Assembly: GCF_003987095.1 (NCBI RefSeq)
Contig: NZ_PIQA01000001.1
Location: 868,001 to 932,000, forward strand
DNA length: 64,000 nt
Direction of reading: 5' to 3'
Source of the DNA: Idiomarina piscisalsi
Lineage (GTDB): Bacteria; Pseudomonadota; Gammaproteobacteria; Enterobacterales; Alteromonadaceae
The translations under genes and the position numbers were made by a program. Position 1 is the first letter of the stretch, and every line of letters starts with the position of its first letter. A model generated the notes under the pieces. That model did not search any database. It had not been told where the DNA came from and saw nothing but the letters and a program-made list of their open reading frames with translations. Below are positions 17,265-26,561 of this stretch, in pieces.

Positions 17265-18257
17265 TTACCGGGGGAAGCGAATACGGTCAGACAAATAACC
17301 AACAGCTGCCACAAAGTAATGTGAGCGATTCCAGTGCATCAGTGCGTCGTAGTTCGCGTAAGCCAGATAAACACGACCTTCTTTATCATCTGGAATAACA
17401 ACTGACGCTTCAATGTCGTCTCGTTGAGGCAGTTCCGAGCCATCATATCGAGTAACACCTAAGTCGCCCCACTCACTAAGCTTTTTCTTCGTGTCCAGCC
17501 CAGACAAAGAGGTATCAAACCCTTCTGGTAGCTGCACCTGACGTCCCCAGGTGACGTCGTCACGCCAGCCGACCGAGCTCAAATAGTTAGCGGCAGAAGC
17601 AAACACGTCCGGGTAGCTGCCCCAAATATCTTTACGTCCATCGCCGTCATAATCCACCGCGTAATTCATAAAGGAGCTGGGCATAAACTGAGTTTGCCCC
17701 ATAGCGCCTGCCCAGGAACCTTGCATTTTTTCTGGCGCAATATGCCCGTCCTGAATGATGGTTAATGCGTGCCATAACTGCTTCTTAAAAAAGGCTTCAC
17801 GACGACCATCAAAGGCTAATGTGGTCAATGCGGAAATCACGTCAAAGCCGCCCGTATAAGAGCCAAAATTTGTTTCGATTCCCCATAAAGCGACGATAAA
17901 GCGCGGCTGAACACCGAACTCTTTACCCACTTTTTCGAGCAACTCTTTATGCTCTTCGTATTTCTCTAATGCCTTTTCTGCTTTCCATTCAGGCACAGCA
18001 CGAGGCAAATAAGTATCCAGCGTCAGTTTAAATTCCGGCTGGTTCTTATCAAGTTCAACGGCTCGCTCGTAATACTTTACTTTCGCAAAGGCCTTTTCCA
18101 GTGTTTCCTCGCTGTAATCATTGCCTCTGGCTTCGTCTTTTAACGCTTCCACATAGTCAGAAAACTTTTCTTCAACACTCTTCTCTTGTGCAGAGGCACT
18201 CACACTGACAAGTGCCAACGCCCCAATTAACGCACTACTCACGAATTTGATTAACAT
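17265..18257 (-). CDS. Lytic murein transglycosylase, MltB family
   Basis: Cleaves glycan strands of peptidoglycan to give 1,6-anhydromuropeptides. 330 residues with a signal peptide ending ASA at about 23 and no lipobox cysteine, so soluble periplasmic rather than a lipoprotein like E. coli MltB. Catalytic Glu128 lies in ALWGIETNFGSYTG; AGAMGQTQFMPSSF and VDYDGDGRKDIW are the other SLT_2 motifs. The ATG overlaps the end of ycgL, so the two are coupled. Confidence 0.93.
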   Translation of the reverse strand: MLIKFVSSALIGALALVSVSASAQEKSVEEKFSDYVEALKDEARGNDYSEETLEKAFAKVKYYERAVELDKNQPEFKLTLDTYLPRAVPEWKAEKALEKYEEHKELLEKVGKEFGVQPRFIVALWGIETNFGSYTGGFDVISALTTLAFDGRREAFFKKQLWHALTIIQDGHIAPEKMQGSWAGAMGQTQFMPSSFMNYAVDYDGDGRKDIWGSYPDVFASAANYLSSVGWRDDVTWGRQVQLPEGFDTSLSGLDTKKKLSEWGDLGVTRYDGSELPQRDDIEASVVIPDDKEGRVYLAYANYDALMHWNRSHYFVAAVGYLSDRIRFPR

Positions 18258-18499
18258 GAAATGTCCTCTTGCTTAGGTGGAAGCTGTAAATAAAAACCGT
18301 CACTGGCCAAGTGCTCAGTTAATTCTTTGACGCTCAAACGAGCCAGTTGTTCACGGGTTGTTAAATTTATGGTCAGTATTTTCTCTGCTTTACCGAAACT
18401 TTGCACAAGGGCATCCGGTAATTCACTGAAGTCTTCACCATGAGGAAGGTAAACATAGGTATCCGCTTTGCGGGAACTGCGATACACATCGCACAACAT
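18251..18499 (-). CDS. ycgL: YcgL domain-containing protein
   Basis: 82-residue member of the YcgL family (MLCDVYRSSRKADTYVYL; GFYLQLPPKQED at the end), a small alpha/beta protein of unknown function found across gammaproteobacteria. I start at the ATG at 18497-18499, 14 bp after the rnd stop; a longer frame to 18565 would run back into rnd. The end overlaps the transglycosylase start. Confidence 0.88.
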   Translation of the reverse strand: MLCDVYRSSRKADTYVYLPHGEDFSELPDALVQSFGKAEKILTINLTTREQLARLSVKELTEHLASDGFYLQLPPKQEDISC

Positions 18500-18513
18500 A
18501 AGTGTCTCCGACG

Positions 18514-19683
18514 CTATGACGTTACAATAGCTCTTAATTCTGCCCCAATTGCTGCATTTCGCCAACCCGTCAGTAAGTCTGGTTGCGGCAAACGTTCCTG
18601 TTGCTGCGGCGAGTACTGCCAGAAGAAATTAATCAGCTCGTTTATTTGCTTGCGTGATGCCACTAATGACACAGGCACATCAAGTGACTCAGCGAGCTCG
18701 GTCACTTTTTGCTTTACCGCTTTAAACGTTTCCTTGTAGCCAGGCATATCGTCTAATCGGCTTAAGGGCTTCAGCGATTTAGAAACTGCTTGCTCTTCAG
18801 CTTTTTTAATGACAGTAATCATTTCATTGCCGGAATACTTTTTTGATAACGGCGGTAAGTCACGAATGTGATTTAAATCGCTTTGTGATTTGGGTTTGTG
18901 TCTGGCCAGTTCTAATAATGCACCGTCTTTAGCGATAAATCCTAGAGGAATGTTTTTCTTTCTAGCCTTGTTCAACCGCCAACTCGCCAGCTCTTGTAAA
19001 ATCGCCAACTGTTCATCATTGAGTTGCCAGGCATTACCAACTTGTAAATATAAAAGGTCGTCAGGAATACGAGTTGTTCGCTTATGAACCTGAAGTACAG
19101 ACTCTTCGTAGACGATATCTAAACAGCCCTTTTCTTCGCAAAGTGCTTTCAAATAAGGATACATAACAGCCAGATAGCTGGCATCAGCGGCAGCGTAATC
19201 CAGTTGTTCAGGGCTTAAAGGCCGTTTCAACCAGTTGGTCCGGGACAGGCTTTTGTCGAGCTCCACATTATCAAAGAGTTCACTGACTAAGCGTGCGTAG
19301 CCCATGGACTCGCCAATGCCACAAAACCCGGCAGCTATTTGGCTATCAAACACACGGCTTGGTTGAGCACCGCCACTTTCATGGAAAAACAGTTCAATGT
19401 CTTCGCCGCCGGCGTGCAGAACGGTTTCAATGCTATCCGAAGAAATAAGCAACCATACTGGATCTAAATTAATATCAGCCAGCGGATCCACGATAACCGT
19501 ATCACCGCCCGCATGCATCTGTAACAGTCCAAGGTTCGCGTAAAAAGTCCGCTCTCGCACGAACTCAGAGTCAATTGCAAACCAACCCGTCTGACGAGCT
19601 TTAGAGCAGAAATCGGCTAATTCATCGGTAGAAGAGATGAGTCGGTACTGACGCACCGACTCCGGAAGTTCAAGCTGCGTCAA
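18514..19683 (-). CDS. rnd: Ribonuclease D
   Basis: 3'-5' exoribonuclease for tRNA maturation. 389 residues: DEDDy exonuclease domain with [13 protein letters not shown] (Asp and Glu), [13 protein letters not shown] and [16 protein letters not shown] (Tyr and Asp), then an HRDC domain ([17 protein letters not shown]). The start overlaps the fadD stop by 4 bp. The rnd-fadD order is also found in E. coli. Confidence 0.96.
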   Translation of the reverse strand: MTQLELPESVRQYRLISSTDELADFCSKARQTGWFAIDSEFVRERTFYANLGLLQMHAGGDTVIVDPLADINLDPVWLLISSDSIETVLHAGGEDIELFFHESGGAQPSRVFDSQIAAGFCGIGESMGYARLVSELFDNVELDKSLSRTNWLKRPLSPEQLDYAAADASYLAVMYPYLKALCEEKGCLDIVYEESVLQVHKRTTRIPDDLLYLQVGNAWQLNDEQLAILQELASWRLNKARKKNIPLGFIAKDGALLELARHKPKSQSDLNHIRDLPPLSKKYSGNEMITVIKKAEEQAVSKSLKPLSRLDDMPGYKETFKAVKQKVTELAESLDVPVSLVASRKQINELINFFWQYSPQQQERLPQPDLLTGWRNAAIGAELRAIVTS

Positions 19684-21347
19684 GAGTTTTCCTCGTCACG
19701 TAGCTCTTTACGTAGAATTTTGCCGACATTCGATTTAGGCAGTTCATCCCGGAACTCGACCAGTTTTGGCACTTTATAAGCGGTCATGTTCTCGCGCGAA
19801 AAGTCGATAATTTCTCTTTCTGTCAACGACTTATCTTTTGCCACAATAAACACTTTGACCACTTCGCCGGATGACTCATGGGGGACCCCAATCGCTGCTG
19901 ACTCAAGCACCTTCGGATGATCAGCCAATACGTCTTCAATTTCATTAGGGTACACATTAAAGCCAGACACCAGAATCATGTTTTTCTTACGGTCTACAAT
20001 TTTAAAGTAGCCGCGGTCGTCAACCGTCGCCATATCGCCAGTTGCAAACCAGCCATCTTTAATCGCATTAGCTGTATCATCAGGGCGGTTCAAATAACCC
20101 ACCATAACCTGAGGACCTTTTACTTCCAGCTCACCTGGCTCGCCCATCGGCACTTCTTCACGCGTTTCCGGGTCAACAATACGAACGTCGGTACTAGGCA
20201 CAGGTAAGCCGATACTGCCCGTGTAGTGCTCAATATCATAAGGGTTAACCGTGACAACCGGCGCACATTCTGTAAGACCATAACCTTCCAGAAGGCGTGA
20301 TTTAGTCACCCGTTCCCATTCTTCCGCAACGGCTTTTTGTACCGCCATACCGCCGCCAAGCGCCACTTTCAGATTAGAGAAGTTAACATCTTTAAAGCCT
20401 TTCGTGTTTAGCAGACCATTAAATAATGTGTTAACCCCTGAGATCATTGAAAACGGATACTTATTCAACTCTTTCACAAAATTTGGCATGTCGCGCGGGT
20501 TAGTAATTAGCACGTTTTTACCGCCGTGCTTAATGAAGGTCAGGCAGTTCGCCGTTAATGCGAAAATATGGTACAGCGGTAGCGCAGTAATAATCACTTC
20601 CTCACCATCGCTCATAATTGGCGTGACGCATGCGGAAACCTGCTCTAAGTTCGCAACCATATTGCGATGAGACAACATAGCACCTTTGGCTACGCCAGTG
20701 GTTCCGCCGGTGTATTGTAAAAATGCAATGTCGTCACCGGTGACTTCAGGACGCTTATATTCTGCCTGAGCCCCCTTCGCCATTGCCTGGTTCAGACTTA
20801 TGGTGTTTTTAACACCATGAGACGGCACCATTCGCTTAATGTATTTAACAACAAAGTTCACAATAAAGCGCTTAGGCACTGGCAGCTGATCACCTATTTG
20901 TGTAGTAACCACTACATCCAGCGGCGCATCATCTTTGATTTTGTCATAGGTATGCGCAAAGTTTTCTAAAATAACCAACGCTTTTGCCTGAGAGTCAGTC
21001 AGCTGATGCTTTAACTCGCGTGGTGTGTATAACGGATTTACGTTCACCACCGACATTCCTGCTCGCAAAATACCAAATAAAGCAATAGGGTACTGCAACA
21101 GGTTTGGCATCATCACCGCAACCGCATCGCCTTTTTTCAACCCCTGACTATGCAGGTAAGCGGCGAACTCGCGAGATTTTAGCCCCAACTCTTTAAAACT
21201 CATCTCTGAGTCCATATTCACGAATGCGGTCTTCTCTCCGTATTTCTCAATGGACTGCTCGAGAATATCTACCAGCGACGAGAAATGATCCGGATCGATA
21301 GTTTCAGGAACACCAGCCGGGTAGTTTTTTAGCCAAATCTTTTCCAT
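19680..21347 (-). CDS. fadD: Long-chain fatty-acid--CoA ligase
   Basis: Membrane-associated acyl-CoA synthetase that activates imported fatty acids for beta-oxidation and supplies the FadR effector. 555 residues. AMP-binding motif [19 protein letters not shown], then [14 protein letters not shown], the adenylation hinge [22 protein letters not shown] and the C-terminal lysine region [13 protein letters not shown] FadR-like operator lies 52 bp upstream, so induction by long-chain acyl-CoA is likely. Confidence 0.97.
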   Translation of the reverse strand: MEKIWLKNYPAGVPETIDPDHFSSLVDILEQSIEKYGEKTAFVNMDSEMSFKELGLKSREFAAYLHSQGLKKGDAVAVMMPNLLQYPIALFGILRAGMSVVNVNPLYTPRELKHQLTDSQAKALVILENFAHTYDKIKDDAPLDVVVTTQIGDQLPVPKRFIVNFVVKYIKRMVPSHGVKNTISLNQAMAKGAQAEYKRPEVTGDDIAFLQYTGGTTGVAKGAMLSHRNMVANLEQVSACVTPIMSDGEEVIITALPLYHIFALTANCLTFIKHGGKNVLITNPRDMPNFVKELNKYPFSMISGVNTLFNGLLNTKGFKDVNFSNLKVALGGGMAVQKAVAEEWERVTKSRLLEGYGLTECAPVVTVNPYDIEHYTGSIGLPVPSTDVRIVDPETREEVPMGEPGELEVKGPQVMVGYLNRPDDTANAIKDGWFATGDMATVDDRGYFKIVDRKKNMILVSGFNVYPNEIEDVLADHPKVLESAAIGVPHESSGEVVKVFIVAKDKSLTEREIIDFSRENMTAYKVPKLVEFRDELPKSNVGKILRKELRDEENS

Positions 21348-21398
21348 AAAAGGCTCTGCCTCTCACTCTTAAATTTTATTTTGTTAACACTTTATCTT

Positions 21399-21415
21399 CG
21401 CATATCCGACCAGTT
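21399..21415. promoter_or_regulatory. FadR-like operator upstream of fadD
   Basis: The right half GACCAGTT is a perfect half-site of AACTGGTCNGACCAGTT; the left half keeps only TC and a few positions. Context (fadD promoter, fadR in the same window) supports it. Confidence 0.55.
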
Positions 21416-21436
21416 AATCCTAGTCATACAGCGCTG

Positions 21437-22306
21437 CTAACCGCTCGATTTTAACAACTCAGCTATTTTTTCTGGTTGCTCCATATGAACATGATGTCCA
21501 CCATTCAGTGTTATTAAGTTTAGATCAGTGACCTGATGCTGCCATTTTTCAATGGCGCGTGATAGGTTTTCATGGCCTTTGTCTCCCCTGACGACTTTCA
21601 CAGGCATAGTCAGTCCCTGGAGCAGTTCATCGACAGCGGTTGAATGCAAGCGATAAGGCGATACCGACTTAACTCTTGGGTCGGCGCGCCAGGAAAATGA
21701 ATGGTCGGACGCTTTATGCAAGCCTCGATCAACCAGCAGCGCGACTAAGTCTCTGGAAAAGTCAGCCTGAGCAGCGCGCGCATCAATCGCTGTGTCAAGC
21801 GTTGAGTAGCCGCGCCAGCGACCGCTTCGTTTTTTATAACGACTCGAAAAGCCCTTTGCTAACTGCTCTCTGGCATTCATTTCATCAGAAACCAGTAACC
21901 CGAAGGCTTCGACCAAAATAAGTTTGTCGACTTTTTCAGGGCAAATGGAAGCAACCACGTTACTGACAAAACCACCCATAGAGTGACCCAGTAAGGTCAC
22001 CGGAGAATCAATATGATGCGTGAGGATTTGCCAGAGGTCGTAGGCGTAATCAATAAAGTGGTAGTGAGTTCCTGGCGGGCGGTGGTCACTGTGTCCGTGC
22101 CCTGCCCAATCGAGAGCGATTAAACCACCATGGTCAGAGTTCCAGCGCTCTGCTAACGGAAGGAAGCTATGGCAGTTGTCTAACCAGCCATGGGTTGCAA
22201 TAACCGTGACGTTGTTGGGATCGCCCCAGCACAGTCCCCGAACAACGCCCCACTCTAATTCATAGCTGACTGGTGTCGCTTGCGCAGCCGTTGTCCGGAA
22301 ACTCAT
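21437..22306 (-). CDS. Alpha/beta-fold hydrolase
   Basis: 289 residues of the AB_hydrolase_1 type. Nucleophile Ser109 in LLGHSMGGF, oxyanion region THGWLDNCHSF, and catalytic His in NGGHHVHMEQPE near the C-terminus. Substrate unknown. It lies upstream of fadD in the same direction, with a 90-bp gap holding the FadR-like operator, and 5 bp after the slp stop, so it probably belongs to the slp transcription unit. Confidence 0.85.
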   Translation of the reverse strand: MSFRTTAAQATPVSYELEWGVVRGLCWGDPNNVTVIATHGWLDNCHSFLPLAERWNSDHGGLIALDWAGHGHSDHRPPGTHYHFIDYAYDLWQILTHHIDSPVTLLGHSMGGFVSNVVASICPEKVDKLILVEAFGLLVSDEMNAREQLAKGFSSRYKKRSGRWRGYSTLDTAIDARAAQADFSRDLVALLVDRGLHKASDHSFSWRADPRVKSVSPYRLHSTAVDELLQGLTMPVKVVRGDKGHENLSRAIEKWQHQVTDLNLITLNGGHHVHMEQPEKIAELLKSSG

Positions 22307-22311
22307 TAAAA

Positions 22312-22890
22312 TCAGTTACGTTCTTTTGCCGGTGTACCTGAATTGTCCTCTACTCGCACACGCACGGGTACCGGATAGCGGTAGGGATAGTACGGTGAAT
22401 AGAAGTTATGGCGGAACCACAGCGGTGAGTAGTCAATTTCTACGTGGTTCTTTTGTGCTTTCGGCTTCCACAAATAGTGGTTATCCGCTTCGAGAACCGG
22501 ATAAATGTATGTGTACTCATCAATTTTGCCCTGCTGAGTTTCACCAATCGTACCAACGAAGCTTATCGCACGACCTTTTTTATAGACTTCAGGGTCAATA
22601 AAACCATCAATAACCGCTAAGAAACGGCCATCACTGTCGTCACTCACTTCGGGCCGTCCCCAACGTTGCAGCGGGAAGCTCACTACTTCAAATACCGTTT
22701 TATCTTCTGTATTGCGAACGTCAGCAATAACTCCACCCCAGCGGGCCGGTTGACCAACCACTTTATCCTGCTGAGCTTTTGCCTGCTTGTAAGCGACCAG
22801 CGCATCTTCATTGCTGGTTTCCAACTCTGTCGGAACAGACGCACAGCCAGCTAAACCTATAGCGAACAATAAACATGTCAGTAATCTCAT
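22312..22890 (-). CDS. slp: Slp family outer-membrane lipoprotein
   Basis: 192-residue lipoprotein like E. coli Slp/YeaY: signal peptide MRLLTCLLFAIGLAGC with lipobox LAGC, then RWGGVIADVRN, PLQRWGRPE, RFLAVIDGFIDPEVYKKGR and a Tyr/Pro-rich C-terminus. I start at the ATG at 22888-22890 (GAGG upstream); the longer frame adds 22 unlikely residues. E. coli yeaY is likewise between fadD and tsaB. Role in envelope stress is only suggested by family. Confidence 0.9.
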   Translation of the reverse strand: MRLLTCLLFAIGLAGCASVPTELETSNEDALVAYKQAKAQQDKVVGQPARWGGVIADVRNTEDKTVFEVVSFPLQRWGRPEVSDDSDGRFLAVIDGFIDPEVYKKGRAISFVGTIGETQQGKIDEYTYIYPVLEADNHYLWKPKAQKNHVEIDYSPLWFRHNFYSPYYPYRYPVPVRVRVEDNSGTPAKERN

Positions 22891-22903
22891 AACAGACCTC
22901 TCT

Positions 22904-23206
22904 TTAGGCATAAACGTCGACACCAAACATTGACGCAACTTCTTCACGTTTTTCATTCAAAGCTACCGTTTGATAAGCACTTAACGCCTTTTGTGAGCGT
23001 TGAGGTGGTTCGTCATACATGGTGTTTAATGACTGCCAACGCTCTGCCTGACGGCGGCTTTGCTTCGCATCAGGAACGACCTGCGGTAACTCCACAGCAT
23101 TAGACACGGCGGCATTTTTCTGCTGCTCGTTGTCACGCTGCACCGTCTGTTGCGATGCCTGCTGCTGGTTACTTAACGGCTGTACCGTTTGCGGGTTTAT
23201 CTGCAC
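22904..23206 (-). CDS. Small Gln-rich hypothetical protein ending VDVYA
   Basis: 100 residues, not recognised. The first 45 are Gln/Asn-rich and low-complexity (NQQQASQQTVQ), followed by a helical charged part and the C-terminus GVDVYA. No membrane segment or signal peptide. The start is a GTG at 23206 with no clear ribosome binding site. A second small protein at 25940-26221, on the other side of tsaB and the helicase, ends HIDTYA, a similar tail. Function unknown. Confidence 0.6.
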   Translation of the reverse strand: MQINPQTVQPLSNQQQASQQTVQRDNEQQKNAAVSNAVELPQVVPDAKQSRRQAERWQSLNTMYDEPPQRSQKALSAYQTVALNEKREEVASMFGVDVYA

Positions 23207-23273
23207 GTCAATATTGGCTCATCTGTTATGTAAGACAGGATCTATTATGGCGAGTTCCTGAGCGTTCAGCAAG

Positions 23274-23957
23274 TTAACGCCCCGGTAACTTTTTCCAGGT
23301 CACTTCATTACGCACATAGAGTGGCTCAAGCAGTTCGGCCTGAACCGGGTCAACACCAGCACCATTCACTACTGTCAGCATATCCTCCGCCAGCGGTAGC
23401 CGGCTATTATTGCTATGTTTTAGCTCATGATTTTCATCAAGAATATCTGCATAGACGTCCCAGCCTGTACCAGCAGTACCCCAGCCCTTCAAGCGCTCTG
23501 TATCAATAAGGTTCGTGTCTGGTTTTGCTACAGCCGGCTCTGACTGAGCCACAGCAACTCCGTTCTCATTCGTATACAAAGCGTAATAAACCTCGCCCAT
23601 GCGTGCATCAATACAAGCCACCACACCAGCAACATCGTTTTTGCGGATGGCTTGCTGTGCCAACGCCTGTAAACTGCACACGGGATAAACGGGTAAATCA
23701 GCGCTAAATGAAAGTCCCTGCGCCATAGACACGCCAATGCGCACGCCTGTAAAACTACCTGGGCCAGCGCCAACCACAAGCCCGTCCAGCTCGGCTAAAG
23801 ACACGCCAGCACTGTCGAGAACCTCTTCCACAAAAGGCAGCATTTTTTGTGAGTGCTCCCGGGGGCTTTCAATGTCACGGGTTGTCAGCTTGCCATCATG
23901 AACAAGCGCGACAGAACAATTTTCAGTTGATGTATCTATAGCTAATAACGACTTCAT
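23274..23957 (-). CDS. tsaB: tRNA threonylcarbamoyladenosine biosynthesis protein TsaB
   Basis: Dimerisation partner of TsaD in making t6A37 of ANN-decoding tRNAs, including the tRNA-Asn in this window. 227 residues, inactive ASKHA fold: LAIDTSTENCSVAL, EHSQKMLPFVEEVL, VGAGPGSFTGVRIG. Its start overlaps the stop of the helicase gene by 4 bp. The same neighbour (yoaA) occurs in E. coli. Confidence 0.95.
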   Translation of the reverse strand: MKSLLAIDTSTENCSVALVHDGKLTTRDIESPREHSQKMLPFVEEVLDSAGVSLAELDGLVVGAGPGSFTGVRIGVSMAQGLSFSADLPVYPVCSLQALAQQAIRKNDVAGVVACIDARMGEVYYALYTNENGVAVAQSEPAVAKPDTNLIDTERLKGWGTAGTGWDVYADILDENHELKHSNNSRLPLAEDMLTVVNGAGVDPVQAELLEPLYVRNEVTWKKLPGR

Positions 23958-25888
23958 ACATTTTGCTCTTCTGTAGAACTTTTATGCGCCAGAAATTCAA
24001 GCGCGGTATCTAAGCTACGGGTGCGACTCATAGCCGGTAAACTTGCCAAAAACTGCTTACCATACTGACGTGTTACCAGTCGGTTATCGCAAACCACCAG
24101 AATCCCTGAGTCGTACTTATCCCGGATAAGCCGCCCTGCGCCCTGCTTTAGCGCAATAACGGCTTGCGGAAGCTGAATGGTGCCAAAGGCATCTACTCCT
24201 CGCAGGCGTGCGTCTTCCACCCGGGCATTCAATAACGGATCATCCGGCGACGCAAACGGTAGTTTATCAATAATCACACAACGCAGCGCATTACCTCTGA
24301 CATCCACACCTTCCCAGAACGACGAGGTGCCTAACAGTACGGCGTTGCCGGCTTTGGTAAAGCGCTCTAACAACTCACCTTTATTCGACTCGCCCTGCAC
24401 CAAAATTTCATTGTCGACGTGCTCTCTCAGAATTCCTGCCATTTGTTGCAGCATTCGATGGCTGGTAAACAATAAAAACGTTCCGCCGTCATTATGCGTG
24501 ATGCATTGCTTGGCAATGTCTGTCAGCATTTCATGGCGATTGCGATCATTGGCGTCCGGTAAATAACGTGGCAGGCACAAGGTGGCCTGTTTTTTAAAGT
24601 CAAAGGGGCTTTCCAGAACCAGAGTGTCCGCTTCTTCAATACCTAGCCGGCGTGTGAAAAACTCAAAGTTGCCATTAACCGCTAATGTCGCCGAAGTGAA
24701 TATCCAGCTCATGTTATTGCGCTTAATATAGCCACCAAAGGTCTTCGCCACACTTAGTGGCGTTTGATGCAAGCTGATTTGTCTTGGCGTGGTTTCAAAC
24801 CAAAAGCTGTAACCAGTGCGTTCAACGTCCATTAACTGACGCCAAATGACCCTATAATCCTCTGCCCGTTCTAATAAATTGTCGAGATCTTTGTTCCGGC
24901 CCTGCGCAGTTCTCAATACATCAATAAGCAGGGTTAAGCGCTCATCGAGACGATCCGTCACTTCGACAATGTCTTCTTTATTGCGCCATTCGCGCCAATT
25001 GCCGCGCATTGGATCATGAGGAAACAGTAACCGAAAATCGCGCAGCGATTGTAATAACGTTCGCGCCATCGCACTGGCCTGTGACAAGTCTTTTAACTCC
25101 GTCAGACACAAGCGCTGAATTTCTTCACACATTTCGCTTAATTGACGCGTCGACACCGTTTCACCAAAGTACTGACTGGCAATATCAGGGATTTGGTGGG
25201 CCTCATCAAATACCACGGTATCAACAGCAGGAATGAGCTCGCCAAAACCCGTATCTTTTAATGCCATGTCCGCGAAAAACAAGTGATGATTAACCACCAC
25301 AACATCGGCTTCTAAAGCTTGCTTCCGCGCTTGTACTAAATGACAGTCATCATAAACCGGGCAGTCACGCCCCAGGCAGTTATCCTGAGTGCTGGTCACC
25401 TGAGGTAAAACCGCCGCTCCTTCCGGAAGCACGTTCAGCTCACCCATATCACCGCTGCGGGTTGTCGTTGACCAACGCGTCACGGTAATAAGCTGATCCT
25501 GAATCTCTTTAGGGAGCTGCCCCGCCTGCTGCTTTGCTTGTTCAAGTCGATGCAGACAGAGGTAATTCGAGCGCCCTTTCAGCAAGGCGACCACTTTTTG
25601 CGGCGCCAGCTTTTTTCGTAATACGGGCAAGTCCCGGTGAAACAACTGCTCTTGCAGGTTTTTCGTGCCGGTAGAGACAATAGCCTTACCTTTGGAAAGC
25701 AGAATGGGCGCAAGGTAAGCAAAGGTTTTGCCGGTGCCGGTCTCAGCTTCAACCACGAGTTGGCTTTTCTTTTTCAGCGTTTTTTCAATGGCTTGTGCCA
25801 TTGTCGTTTGCGACGGACGAGGCTGGAAGTTGTCTATTGTTGAGGCCAGCTCACCATCGGGCTGAAAAATGGAAGAAACAGTCGGCAT
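23954..25888 (-). CDS. yoaA: ATP-dependent DNA helicase, YoaA/DinG family (XPD-like)
   Basis: 5'-3' superfamily 2 iron-sulfur helicase. 644 residues. Walker A AETGTGKTFAYL, a 4Fe-4S region whose cysteines include CLHRLE and NCLGRDCPVYDDCH, DEAH box VVFDEAHQI, VNHHLFFADMAL, and C-terminal motifs ATLAV, GTSSFWEGVDVRG and QGAGRLIRDKYDSG. Position before tsaB and length make it YoaA rather than DinG; in E. coli YoaA works with HolC (chi) on blocked forks. Confidence 0.93.
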   Translation of the reverse strand: MPTVSSIFQPDGELASTIDNFQPRPSQTTMAQAIEKTLKKKSQLVVEAETGTGKTFAYLAPILLSKGKAIVSTGTKNLQEQLFHRDLPVLRKKLAPQKVVALLKGRSNYLCLHRLEQAKQQAGQLPKEIQDQLITVTRWSTTTRSGDMGELNVLPEGAAVLPQVTSTQDNCLGRDCPVYDDCHLVQARKQALEADVVVVNHHLFFADMALKDTGFGELIPAVDTVVFDEAHQIPDIASQYFGETVSTRQLSEMCEEIQRLCLTELKDLSQASAMARTLLQSLRDFRLLFPHDPMRGNWREWRNKEDIVEVTDRLDERLTLLIDVLRTAQGRNKDLDNLLERAEDYRVIWRQLMDVERTGYSFWFETTPRQISLHQTPLSVAKTFGGYIKRNNMSWIFTSATLAVNGNFEFFTRRLGIEEADTLVLESPFDFKKQATLCLPRYLPDANDRNRHEMLTDIAKQCITHNDGGTFLLFTSHRMLQQMAGILREHVDNEILVQGESNKGELLERFTKAGNAVLLGTSSFWEGVDVRGNALRCVIIDKLPFASPDDPLLNARVEDARLRGVDAFGTIQLPQAVIALKQGAGRLIRDKYDSGILVVCDNRLVTRQYGKQFLASLPAMSRTRSLDTALEFLAHKSSTEEQNV

Positions 25889-25939
25889 AGTTCGCGCTAG
25901 TTAATGGTAATTAGCGCGCATTATGACATAGAAAAAGAG

Positions 25940-26221
25940 TCAGGCGTAGGTGTCTATATGACCAGAATTGCTATCCAGACTGTCCTCTGTTGACTCTTCC
26001 TCAGTTACCTCGGGTTCAGATTGCTGCTGTTCAGAAGACTGCTGTTGCCGTTGTTTCTCGCGGTTAGGATCATTATCAATAGTAGTGCTTTCCTCATCAC
26101 TAATCGCTTGAAGCTCTTTGGTTTTCTCAATTTGATTGACTCTCATTTGATCCTGAGAGTGGTCAACCGGTACCCGGGTATCCTTTGGTATTAATGGCAC
26201 CATTGCATCAAAGTTAGCCAT
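25940..26221 (-). CDS. Small acidic Gln/Glu-rich hypothetical protein ending IDTYA
   Basis: 93 residues, unrecognised. N-terminus MANFDAMVPLIPKDTRVP, a helical middle (QDQMRVNQIEKTKELQ), a low-complexity Gln/Glu/Ser stretch and the tail SGHIDTYA. GGAG is about 7 bp before the ATG. Cytosolic by sequence. The tail resembles GVDVYA at the end of the protein at 22904-23206. It lies upstream of the helicase gene and in the same direction. Confidence 0.6.
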   Translation of the reverse strand: MANFDAMVPLIPKDTRVPVDHSQDQMRVNQIEKTKELQAISDEESTTIDNDPNREKQRQQQSSEQQQSEPEVTEEESTEDSLDSNSGHIDTYA

Positions 26222-26337
26222 GAGTTTGCTCCGCTGTATCCTTGCTTTTTGTCACCGACGTTACCGTCTTGATTATACAACCACTGGTTAAATATTAACC
26301 TACTATCGACCCATAAAGGAATAAATTTACGCTTGCA

Positions 26338-26365
26338 TTACAAAATTAACCTGCTAAGGTATTAT
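26338..26365 (+). promoter_or_regulatory. Probable his operon promoter
   Basis: TTACAA at 26338-26343 and TATTAT at 26360-26365, 16-bp spacing, about 40 bp before the leader peptide ATG. Confidence 0.5.
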
Positions 26366-26407
26366 ACAACTTTGTGAAATACAGCGTACATTATTGGAGT
26401 CAACAAA

Positions 26408-26461
26408 ATGAAATTCGTTCATCACCATCATGCACATCATTGGATTTTATGGGCTAGCTGA
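26408..26461 (+). CDS. hisL: his operon leader peptide
   Basis: 17 codons: MKFVHHHHAHHWILWAS, six His in a seven-residue run, between the his promoter and the attenuator. Ribosome stalling at the His codons when charged tRNA-His is scarce would favour the antiterminator and let transcription enter hisG. It is too short for a normal ORF listing. Confidence 0.95.
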   Translation: MKFVHHHHAHHWILWAS

Positions 26462-26473
26462 GAGCGACTTTCT

Positions 26474-26545
26474 GGCTAGCCGCATAAGCGCTAGCCTTTC
26501 GATTGACTATACAACCTCCGAAAGGCAACTTTCGGAGGTTTTTTA
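26474..26545 (+). terminator. his attenuator (pause, antiterminator and terminator hairpins)
   Basis: Three mutually exclusive pairings are visible. GGCTAGC (26474-26480) pairs with GCTAGCC (26490-26496). CCTTTCG (26495-26501) pairs with CGAAAGG (26519-26525) as antiterminator. AACCTCCGAAA (26513-26523) pairs with TTTCGGAGGTT (26530-26540) before a T run as terminator. A further GCTAGC at 26453-26458 in the leader-peptide stop region can pair with the first arm. Confidence 0.93.
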
Positions 26546-26561
26546 ATTTTTAGGAGTAATT

